Source: Lytechinus variegatus
Lineage: Eukaryota; Echinodermata; Echinoidea; Temnopleuroida; Toxopneustidae
Direction of reading: 5' to 3'
NCBI RefSeq assembly: GCF_018143015.1
Contig: NC_054748.1
Span: forward strand, 20,282,406 to 20,346,405
Length of the DNA: 64,000 nt
Below the pieces are notes generated by a model. The model was given only the letters and a program-made list of their open reading frames with translations, had not been told where the DNA came from and did not search any database. Positions within the stretch are counted from its first letter, which is position 1. The number at the start of each line of letters is the position of its first letter. The position numbers and the translations under genes are program-made. Of the stretch, positions 22,041-31,346 are shown piece after piece.

Positions 22041-22660
22041 AGAGGATTATGATATTATGTATTGATTTATAAGAATAAAGCAAGAAGTGACTAATGAGGA
22101 CTACCCCTTCAAAGAAACAAACAAAAATTATCTTCGAGCTGCCGATCGGGGAAAATATGGCTGAAACAAATTTCCGCCCACCCCCCTCCCCCCCTATTGC
22201 CAAAGACTGGAACCGCCCCTATGTCCCCCTACCTTTTGGTATTTATGTATTCATGGATTTTTTTCAAGAACACATTAAAAAGTGGTCTTTATTTTTGTTT
22301 TAATGTGATTATAAGATAATTTAAGTTAGCCTGGCCGGGAGGGAGTGGGCGCCATTTTTCGAAGAGTACACATGGGCGCCAAACATCAGGTCAAATTTGC
22401 TCCCCCTCCCTCCCCTCGAAATCCTGGATCCGCGCCTGGGTTCTATAACAATAACCCAATTAGGGCAATCACCCCCTGACAACTACTTCAAGGAAAATAT
22501 TATCCCCATATTTTTTACCGCCGTTGACTGTTACCCCCCCCCTCCCGGAAATTTACTCTCCAGACAATTACCCCAGATAATTATGAAAATAATAATTGTG
22601 AAAATGCCTTAACGTGACGACATGGCGTGGTACTTTATCTTACCATGTCTTAATTAATCA

Positions 22661-22977
22661 TTGGCGGCCGAAGGCAAAACATTTAGGGGGATCCACCTGA
22701 AATTTTGGGATGGACACAGGTAAAAAATTGACAAGCAAATCAACCAAAATTTTAGGAGGGACCACCAAAATATTTTGACAAGAAAAAAAAGGTTATCAAC
22801 CAAAATTAGGGGGAGGGACAAAAATTTATTTCGGGTGGTCTTCCTCAATTTAGGGGGGGGGGACGTAGAAAAGAAATTGACGACCAAAAATAGTTCTCAA
22901 CTAAAAATTTAGGGTGGACCGTCCTCCCACCTCAAATTTAGGGGGAAAGCCCCCCCCCCCCGCTTCCGCTTACTAAG
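22661..22977. mobile_element. Degenerate hAT-type MITE, GGCGGCGGAAGC family
   Basis: Starts TTGGCGGCCGAAGGCAAAAC and ends CCCGCTTCCGCTTACTAAG, with the family's GTCCACCTGAAATTTTGGGA and AAAATTGACAAGCAAA blocks. Ends are decayed and I see no target duplication. Confidence 0.55.
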
Positions 22978-23019
22978 TAATTAATAAGCTTATTATTTCG
23001 ACAAAGCGATATATTCTAT

Positions 23020-23275
23020 ATCTTGTCAAGTCGATATGTCCACATGGCGAGATATGAAGTGTACAAGTCCCGGCAAGAATCCCGATATATCGCCATGTTG
23101 ACATGTAACATATTTAAGTCGACTTGGCAAGATACAATATCTCGCCATGTTGACATATAACTTTTTATAAGTGGACTGACTTGGCAGGATAACGTATCTC
23201 GCCATGCGGACATAATAAGCTTATTTAGTCGACATGGCAAGATAAAGTATCTCGCCATGTCGTCAAGTCGATGGC
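23020..23275. repeat. Palindromic ~60-bp repeats (CTCGCCATG/CATGGCAAGAT)
   Basis: Four to five copies of a unit alternating CGACATGGCAAGAT and ATCTCGCCATGTTGACAT, so each unit folds on itself. It forms the loop region of the foldback. Similar in design to the 53-bp repeat at 38985-39590. Confidence 0.65.
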
Positions 23276-23425
23276 ATTTTAGAGGCTCCGTATGGCGTCT
23301 AGAGGGCATATTTCCGGGGGGGGGGGGGGGTAACAGTCCCCGACGATAAAAATATGGAGATAATATTTTCCTTGAAGTAGATGTCAGGGGGCGATTGTCC
23401 TGTGGGTCATCGTTATAGAACCCCA

Positions 23426-23638
23426 TGGACTCGTATCAATGACCTTTTGACCTCTTGATGACATGGATTTCACTATATTGTCCTGATCATAATTTTACAC
23501 ACACCGCGGACTATCGGACCCGCGGTCTATCGGGCCCGCGGTCTATCGGACCCGCGGTCTAACGGACCCGCGGTCTATCGGACCCGCGGTCTAACGGACC
23601 CGCGGTCTATCGGACCCGCGGTCTATCGGGCTGTAACC
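23426..23638. mobile_element. Right arm of the foldback element: 16-bp repeat array
   Basis: Inverted counterpart of 18022-18230: unique part (CCATGGACTCGTATCAATGA, CCTCTTGATGACATG) then about eight units of ACCCGCGGTCTATCGG with single-base variants (GGGCCC, CTAACGG). Confidence 0.8.
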
Positions 23639-24041
23639 GTTTGCGCGGCGAAAACACTTTCACAATTACAAGTGTTCGCCTCGCTATTTGCCTACTTAAC
23701 AATGCGATACAAGAATCCTCACAAAAGCTAAATCTCCGCATATTTTTGTTGAAAAGTTCTTATACCATTGTATTGTTCGAAAGTATTTGTAGTTTGCCGT
23801 CCCATTTCAGAGCTATAGCTGGTCTAAAGCCCGGGGATATGCTTTTGTTTAATACTGTGAGGATATTTCGGGCTCTTGGACGGGGGGGGGTACAGGTTCC
23901 CCAAATGTTAATAGACCTATTAGTGTAGTAATTATGGGCGGGCAGTTATAATTACCTAATTTTCTTTTTAAGAGACCGGTGGGGGGACGATACGGTGTTT
24001 TTTGTTTCGAAAGAACGAAGAAAGTGAGCCAAATATTTATT

Positions 24042-24257
24042 CCCTGCAAAAACCCGGTGTTGATTTAACACCAGCCCGTAATCTATATAATTATGTCCAC
24101 ACCATGCACAGAAGTGTTTAAAAAAGGTATACAATACTGATTAATATTAAAGCAGCATCGGTTTGATTCCAAACTGGTGTTGTTTCAATGCTTCTCTGGT
24201 GTGGACATATATAGATTCCGGACTGGTGTTAAATCAACACCGGAGTTTTTGCAGTAT
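24042..24257. mobile_element. GGTGTT/AACACC foldback element, copy C
   Basis: Begins CCCTGCAAAAACCCGGTGTT and ends AACACCGGAGTTTTTGCAG, with inner mirrored TTATGTCCACACCATGCACA and TCTCTGGTGTGGACATATAT. Same family as 12616-12848. Confidence 0.8.
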
Positions 24258-24259
24258 AT

Positions 24260-25560
24260 CTGTCATAGATTTTACAGGTAGGCCTAATCTTGTTTCATTT
24301 TCAACTTTTCTTAAGAAAACGGATGCAAGCAATAAACGACCTAAACGCAGTAATCGTAAGATCTGATGTAATGATTTAAAGAAAACATCGTTATTTTGAT
24401 GCAGTCTTGTTTACGGGCATGCAAGATCCGGCCCTTACATGAAAATTTGTTTAAAAGGAAACTGAATAATAATTGTCCTAGTATTGCCCTTTAATCTCCA
24501 CCCCTCCGACAATCATGCATTTAGGACCCCCCCCCATCTTCACTCCCGACTCCCCTCACTCGCCTCTCACCTTTTCAATCTCAGCGCGCTCACTCAATAA
24601 TCCTTTCACAAATAACAGGTACCAAACCGAACACAATTATTGATACAGCTCGAATAGACACCGTCCCGCAATGCATCTAATCTCAATTATCAGATATATT
24701 TTGATCGGTGCATGTATGAGTTTTTCCGAATTTCTGAGCTGTTTTGGAAGAAAATCTTTCTCTACTCGCGCCTTTGTGGATTAAAATTTCGCATAATTAT
24801 AAACGTAACATTATTTGACGAGCAGACGACCATTCGGAGTATATATCACTGGAAAGAGTGTCAGTCCTGTCGTCTGCATGCCGCCTGACGGCTTGCCGTT
24901 GCCTTGGTGATCACCACGCGTTGGTATATTATTATTTCTGAACGGAGTATAGTCTCTGATCGGTAAGTATTGTGTAGTAGAGAGTCACATTATTATGAAT
25001 ATGACCTGACTTTACACAGAGAATAATATAATATCTCAATGGGAAAAAGTTGTTATTCCTGCATGGACGTATATAAATGCGCTTACTAGAACCATGCGCA
25101 TCTGTGAATTAATCCAGATTGATTATTTTTTATGAATTCAAATTCAATATTCAATATCTGTGTGTAAAAGATTTTACGCGAAAACTAATCATGAAGGCGA
25201 TCAGAAGCATAAATGGTTTGTCAGAAATTATGACAAAATGACGAAAGAAAAAAATAGATGAAATGATGATGATTATTACGGTTACTATGATAGTGACCCC
25301 GAAACGGCAAATCAAACGATGATTCCGCAATAGCGTGAAGCCAGCCAGGGGATTATTAACTGATTAATATGTTACCGCTTTTTTGTCACATTAACTCTGA
25401 TCTGTCATAATAAGCTGTAAATATTGTAATTTTACCTTGATTATGACTTGATTCAATAGAACATACAAACCAAAATTACACCGGCACACTGCTTTTTCAA
25501 TAGACCAGTATTTTATTTTACTTAATTAGAACGAATCAATGATAAATACTGTTTCACACT
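24260..25560. other. Intergenic DNA, no gene seen
   Basis: Mostly unique-looking, AT-rich. A C-run with CTCCCCTCACTCGCCTCTC lies near 24525-24570. No coding segment supported. Confidence 0.45.
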
Positions 25561-25639
25561 TTAACTTTTGGACATGACTGTGAAAGGAAGTGACATTGCC
25601 ACTTTGCGAAATATCAACAGATGGCAAGTTCTCTGCTAG

Positions 25640-26260
25640 GAACATTGTTTCAGTGTGCCCAAAGTGTGAATCAGTTTACAGAATACACTGTGAAAACTGC
25701 TCACATTATAGAGGTGTTCATGCTGTCTTCACAGATAAACATGCTGTGAACACACCATGAACACTCCCACACTGTCGAGGTTTACACAGTGTAAATCAGG
25801 TGTGTATCACGTCTTCATGAAGTCCACAGTGTGAACACAGAATGTGAACACACTATGTGACAGTGTGTACTGTGTGTACTCAGCGGGAAGTACTCACATG
25901 AAATCATGAACACAGTATGTGAACACACTATGAACATACTGTGAACACACTTTGAAAGCAAGAATACAATGTGAACATACTATGAACATACTGTGAACAC
26001 ACTGTGAAAGCATGAACACAATGTGAACACACTATGAACATACTGTGAACACACTGTGATGGCATGAACACAGTGTGAACACACTATGAACATACTGTGA
26101 ACACACTGTGAAAGCAAGAATACAATGTGAACACACTATGAACATACTGTGAACACACTTTGAAAGCAAGAATACAATGTGAACATACTATGACCATACT
26201 GTGAACACACTGTGAAAGCAAGAACACACTATGAACACTATGCAACAGTGTGTTCTTCCC
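25640..26260. repeat. GTGAACACAC(T) minisatellite
   Basis: Dense repeats of ACTGTGAACACACT and TATGAACATACTGTGAACAC, with a higher-order unit of about 57-60 bp ending GAAAGCAAGAATACAATGTG. The start and end share AGCGGG words (GTACTCAGCGGGAAG near 25880, CCCAGCGGGTATA near 26260). Confidence 0.8.
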
Positions 26261-26261
26261 A

Positions 26262-27470
26262 GCGGGTATATTATCACAACTCACAAGTGGATAGTATACT
26301 TTTGTATATGTCTGCGGTTTGACTGTGTCTGGGGTTCAATGTTTTGTGTCTGGTGGCCTATTCACGCTCAACCAAGAACATACTTGACAAGACAATGCAC
26401 TCGTGTCCTCTATCGTATCACACCTATTCATCAGCCAAACATATTACAATGGCAGAGACACCTGACCACTATTTGAAATCAATAGAATATCTGTTGTTTG
26501 GGGGTATCGCAGATGTGATAAAATCAATTTAATGGAGGAGTTATCCTATGCAGTGTCACATTAGGAAACTGAATCCAAAATCGACCAATGAAATGTCATT
26601 GGAAATAACATAATATATTTGATCGGTCATAAATCGGATTCATGTGATGTAACTGTACAGTATTAATTTGCCGCAAGTCAATGTTTTTCACAGTCACACC
26701 AATAGAATTTTTGCTTTCGGTTTCGGATAGCAGATCAAGATTTGCACCAGACGAACAATTGCAAATAAGTCGTTGTCCAGAGTCAAGACACTGCGCTGCT
26801 GTCCCCTGTCTACCAACTTTCGACAAAGCCTCTCATCTCTCCATTGTGATTTGACTTCCATTTTCAAAGGAATTGGTTCGTTGTTGAGAGCGGCTCCGGA
26901 GTAAATGCGAGAACTAAATATTGTATCGGTATTTCCAATGTATACCACCGGCGTTGGTTTCGTTGGTGTGTAGTTCTAGCTTAAAACCCAATCTCCTAGC
27001 AGAACCAGATTTCAGAGCATGAATATGAAGGTATACAGGCTTACAGATTCAGAAGGGACTCGCAAATTTTTGATCTGGATCTTATTCTCGACTTTTGAAG
27101 AGACTTTCACTTTTTAAGTCTGGATCCTATTCTTAATTTACTTGGTTGACTATAGGGGAATTCATATTCATATTCCAGGAACTATATACTTCAACGGTTC
27201 GATATTACAAGTTATACTTCTACGACTTTGTAAGTACTCATTGAAACGGGTATACTTGTTTATTAGTTGTTTGAATGATAGGCCTATGGAGGCATTGAGT
27301 TAAACACTGAGATGGTGATTGCATTCGATGGGCTCAGAATACAGGGTGCATGGGACACGGGGTAAAGTTGAAGACGAGATTAAAAAAAACGAAAAGGAAA
27401 TACAGAATGAGATGGAAACTTGGGAGGTTGGAAGAAATTTCAATTTCAATGTCGATTTCAATTTCAATTG
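26262..27470. other. Intergenic DNA, no gene seen
   Basis: AT-rich. A short run of CAATTTCAATTTCAATT words lies near 27437-27470. Open frames are short, without recognisable domains. Confidence 0.4.
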
Positions 27471-27474
27471 ATGC

Positions 27475-27979
27475 TTAAAGGGGAAGTTCACCCTGACAAA
27501 AAGTTTATTGTAAAAATAGCAGAAAAAATAATAAGAAATATTGACGAAGGTTTGAGAAAAATTCATCAAATAATTAAAAAGTTATTAGAATTTCAATTAT
27601 TTGATTTGTGACGTCATATGCGAGCAGCATTACTACATAGCGAATGGTAAAAAATCAATGAAATGTCATTTTCTCAGAAAATTGAAAATGGTTTTTACTG
27701 TACCTTTTGTATATCAATAGACAAATCATTTCACACCCGATCATGAATAGAAAACAAAATTAAGTCATCAGCAACCATATAAAATTTGAAATTCATGCAT
27801 TTTATATTACATAACACATGGGGCAGCTGCTCGTTTATGACGTCACAAATCAAAAATTTTGAATTCTAATAACTTTCTTATTCTTTAACGGATTTTCCTC
27901 AAACCTTCACCAATATGTTTTACTATTTTTTCTGCTATTTTTACAACAAAGTTTTCTTCAGGGTGAACTTCCCCTTTAA
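27475..27979. mobile_element. Foldback MITE with TTAA ends and ~170-bp inverted arms
   Basis: TTAAAGGGGAAGTTCACCCT at the left is mirrored by AGGGTGAACTTCCCCTTTAA at the right. The arms run inward through GTGACGTCATA(T). TTAA flanks both ends, as in piggyBac-type insertions, though TTAA could belong to the repeat itself. No coding capacity. Confidence 0.8.
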
Positions 27980-28019
27980 AGCGAATGGATAGAGAGAAAA
28001 AAGAGATGAGCCGAACCTA

Positions 28020-30472
28020 CTAAATGACCTTATAGGACAACGAACTGATGGTGGTCAAATGACAGGTCAAATTTGCCAGCTTATTTGCCATCACCCTCTG
28101 AATGTCCAACAGTACAACCATTGGATATTTACAATAAATTACGCAAATTAAATTTGCAGAAGTCAACTGTTTCTGGTGATCTACCTATCAGAATTATTAG
28201 AGAGTTTTCCTATGAATTATGTTTTCCACTATGTCATATTATAAATACTGCCTTTAAACAAGGTATCTTTCCACAGATATGGAAACTTTCTGAAATTGTA
28301 CCAATTCCAAAATCTTTTCCTCCTGTGGTGTCTGATCTAAGACCAATAGCCTTAACATCTTACTTTGCTAAGACTGCTGAATCGTTCATTGTTAAGTGGT
28401 TGTTGGAGGATATATGCGATCAGATTGATAACAATCAATTTGGTAACCGTCCAGGTCTCTCTACTTGTCATTATCTTATTTCTATGCTTCATAATCTCTA
28501 TACAAATGCTGACAAACAAAAAAACATCTCAACTATGGTGTTGACAGATTTTTCTAAGGCTTTTGATCGAATTGATCATAATATTCTTATTCACAAATTA
28601 ATATGCTTGAACGTACGACCATGTGTAATCTCATTAGTCATTGATTTCTTGTACTGCAGACAACAGTCTGTAAAATATAATGGTCACATTTCTGATGTCA
28701 AGGACTGTAATGCGGGCGTTCCGCAAGGGACAAAGCTCGGCCCTGTGTTGTTCTTGATTATGGTAAATGATGCTTGTAACAATTGTCCCCTACCTTTCTA
28801 TAAGTATGTGGATGATTTAACAATTGTAGAAGCTAGAAATCAAAACAAACCTTCTCAGATGCAAAGAGAGATTGACTCTTTGCTTGCTTGGTCTTTGGCT
28901 AATAACATGAAACTCAATCCTAGTAAATGTGTTTTTATGACTATTTCATTCATGAAACAGCCGATACACCAAAATTTCAATATCGACCAAATACCAATGA
29001 ATGAGACCAGTATTGTTAAAATTTTGGGTGTTTTATTTCAACAAAACCTAAAATGGGATTCTCAAGTTAATGAAATGATAAAAAAATGCAATAGACGACT
29101 GTTCATGTTGCGTAAACTTAAACGGTTCAATTTACCCATGTATGATCTTATTACTGTGTATACTGGATACATTAGACCCATTGTGGAATATTGTGCTCCT
29201 CTGTTCCACTCCAATCTTACTAAAAATCAAACTGAAAACATAGAAAAAATACAAAAACGTGCAATTAAAATCATACTTGGTTCCAGGTACATTGCTTATG
29301 AGGAATCACTAGAAATGTGCAATTTATCAACTTTGGAACAAAGGAGGGTTAAGTTATGTTTAGACTTTGCTTTGAATTTAGAGAAACATCCTAGGTACTC
29401 ATCTTGGTTACCTGTTGCTAGGAATATTGATTTTAACCTAAGACATGTAAAAAAATACTCACAATTACATTGTAAAACTGATAGGTTTCAGAAGAGTGCA
29501 ATTCCATATTTTATTAATATCCTGAATGAATATCATTCCAAAAACTCTTAATCTGTCCAGTTTTAAGTGATTCCTTTGTTCATATGACCAAGAATTCCTT
29601 CACTTTGGAATGGAGTGTGAAATGTACACTGCCCATGCAAATTCTTTAGGGCAGCAGTTTGATTTATATTGTGCAATAACAACTTACACTGTCAGGGAAT
29701 ACCAGTGTGTATGTATAGTTCACATCTCATTCATACATGTATGTCAATTGACATTATGTCATGACTTTGCAGGGATAGGTGTCGTGTGGGCGGTACCGGA
29801 GCGGCGGACGCGACATCGGGACTGGCCCCTATGGTTTCGGAGTGCTGCAGTTTGGGGTGTGTGGTTCCGGACGGCTGTTGCTTGGTTGGACGGGCGCATT
29901 AGACTTATGGTCGCATATCCGATCGGGTTGGGTGGCTGGGAGGAGTGTGTTTCCCTGGGAGTGATGGGTGTGACAAGCTTGTGCCATGCCCATTGCTCCC
30001 GGTGGATACATTTCTCTCGGCGCCTTTCTCGTCGTGTGTGCGACTGGTGGTTTTTTTGCGCCTGTCCAGCTAGGAAGTGGCTGTTTGGGACCGAGCATTT
30101 CTGGGCTGTAGCGCTTCGGGGGTGTAGGGGTATGTCTCGGAGTCGCGTCCGTTGCTCTGGTGTTGCCCATTTCCAGACCTGTCCTCAATTTTAATTCTGA
30201 TTTTAATTTGCATTATATATTTATGAGTTATCTTTTATTATTCTAACTTAATTGGTTTGGAGGCTTATGTATGTCTGTATCTTTATGATTTTTGTATATT
30301 GATAGTTTACTTTGAAATTTTCATGTTGTTCAAAATGGTCTTTGTATATATCTTATCTTACATGTATATGTAACAAGATCTTTACAATGTAAAACAATGT
30401 AAATTTAGCCTTTGGGCTACCATGAATTGTTTTTTTTAAATAAAACCATTTATCTATCTATCTATCTATCTA
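28020..30472 (+). mobile_element. 5'-truncated non-LTR retrotransposon (LINE)
   Basis: Contains an open reverse transcriptase frame (28073-29551) without an upstream endonuclease, a 0.9-kb 3' UTR, and a 3' end of TAAATAAAACC followed by (ATCT)n at 30450-30472, a microsatellite tail typical of CR1/L2-like elements. The 5' limit is approximate. Confidence 0.8.
28073..29551 (+). CDS. LINE reverse transcriptase ORF (partial at 5' end)
   Basis: An open frame of 492 codons. Seen: the RT fingers/palm with LRPIALTSYFAKTAE, GLSTCHYL, a first catalytic block TDFSKAFDRIDH, the NAGVPQGTKLGPVLFLIMVN block, and the catalytic YVDD at residues 245-248. The thumb and a C-terminal region with VKILGVLFQQNLKWD, VEYCAPLFHSNL and IQKRAIKIILG follow. 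These are hallmarks of Jockey/CR1-type non-LTR retrotransposons, which copy their RNA at a nicked target. The first codon is not an ATG and no apurinic endonuclease domain precedes it, so the copy is 5'-truncated. The frame has no stop over 1.48 kb, which points to recent insertion. A short zinc-knuckle-like C-terminus is not seen. Confidence 0.88.
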   Translation: MPAYLPSPSECPTVQPLDIYNKLRKLNLQKSTVSGDLPIRIIREFSYELCFPLCHIINTAFKQGIFPQIWKLSEIVPIPKSFPPVVSDLRPIALTSYFAKTAESFIVKWLLEDICDQIDNNQFGNRPGLSTCHYLISMLHNLYTNADKQKNISTMVLTDFSKAFDRIDHNILIHKLICLNVRPCVISLVIDFLYCRQQSVKYNGHISDVKDCNAGVPQGTKLGPVLFLIMVNDACNNCPLPFYKYVDDLTIVEARNQNKPSQMQREIDSLLAWSLANNMKLNPSKCVFMTISFMKQPIHQNFNIDQIPMNETSIVKILGVLFQQNLKWDSQVNEMIKKCNRRLFMLRKLKRFNLPMYDLITVYTGYIRPIVEYCAPLFHSNLTKNQTENIEKIQKRAIKIILGSRYIAYEESLEMCNLSTLEQRRVKLCLDFALNLEKHPRYSSWLPVARNIDFNLRHVKKYSQLHCKTDRFQKSAIPYFINILNEYHSKNS

Positions 30473-30478
30473 AACTTA

Positions 30479-30840
30479 TTGGCGATGATGATGGTGGTAG
30501 TGGTAGAAATGATGAATGATGGTGGTGATAATGATGATAATGATGATGATGATTGATGATGATGACGATTGATGATGATTGATGATGACGATGATGAGGA
30601 TGATTGATGATGATGATGATAATTGATGGTGATGGTGATGATAATGATTGATGATGATTGATGATGATGATAACGATAAGTGATGGTGATGATGATGATT
30701 GATGATGATGATGATGATGACGATGATGGTATGATTATTATGATCGGTGACGACGATGTTGATGATGGCGATGTTAATAATGGTGATGAAGCTAAGGGTG
30801 AAAATGATGTTGACATAATTTTAGTGGTGATGAATAGATT
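30479..30840. repeat. (GAT)n microsatellite, interrupted
   Basis: About 360 bp of GATGAT with GGT and GAC interruptions, directly after the LINE tail. Confidence 0.92.
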
Positions 30841-30910
30841 ATTGTTATGAGGAAGAGAATGGCGGGGGTTATGATGATAACGATGATGGTATTGCTGATG
30901 ATAGTACTGA

Positions 30911-31241
30911 CAAGGGCGAAAATCTCTCCCCAGAGGTGGGGGGGAGGGGCAAGGGCTGGAAAATATGACAAGCAGAAAAACAGGTTATCACCACAAATGT
31001 AAGGTCGTCATTTCGACCAAAAATATATTTGACAAGCAAAAAAAAAAAAAAACGTTACCCCCTAAAAAGGACGAGGTCATCTCGTCCAAAAAACATGTTT
31101 TCATTCGATTTTGAATGATGTTTTTCTTTCCATCATAAAAGACAAAAATAGTAAGGGGGACATTTGATATTGTGTCCCCTCTACTATTTTGGGTAGGGGG
31201 GGGGACGCGTCCCCCTGTCCCCCCTGGGATTTTCGCCCATG
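30911..31241. mobile_element. hAT-type MITE with GGGCGAAAATC ends
   Basis: Ends are CAAGGGCGAAAATC and GATTTTCGCCCATG. Flanks AGTACTGA (30903-30910) and AGTACTAA (31242-31249) are an 8-bp duplication with one change. It lies about 85 bp upstream of the exon that starts the plus-strand patatin gene. Confidence 0.75.
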
Positions 31242-31346
31242 AGTACTAATTTAGGATCCAGTTTTTATCGTGTTATGACAAAGGCCTTCGTAATTCTACC
31301 TTTGTCATGTTTGTGTTTATTACAGATAGATTCCACCACGTTAAAG

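Larger units (their letters stand above)
18231..22438. mobile_element. 4.2-kb non-autonomous hAT-like element inserted in the foldback
   Basis: Ends CAGGTGCGGATCC and GGATCCGCGCCTG are 13-bp inverted repeats with one change. Flanks GGTTCTAT at 18223-18230 and 22439-22446 are an exact 8-bp target duplication. The opposite arm of the host foldback keeps the unbroken sequence GGGGTTCTATAACGATGACC, confirming the empty site. The inside holds a purine tract, pieces of smaller G/C-rich MITEs, and about 16 copies of a CpG-rich near-palindrome. No transposase-like frame is visible. Confidence 0.8.
22439..23425. mobile_element. Inner part of the foldback element with its own inverted arms
   Basis: GGGTTCTATAAC...CCCCCTGACAACTACTTCAAG and ATATTATCCCCATATTTTTT at 22439-22560 are matched inverted by AAAATATGGAGATAATATTT, CTTGAAGTAGATGTCAGGGG and GTTATAGAACCCC at 23310-23430. 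Between them are a degenerate G/C-tailed MITE (22661-22977) and a palindromic repeat cluster (23020-23275). Confidence 0.7.

Noticed and set aside
29829-30188. 119-codon Pro-rich frame on minus strand
   Set aside because: Lies antisense in the LINE 3' UTR and owes its openness to GC content.
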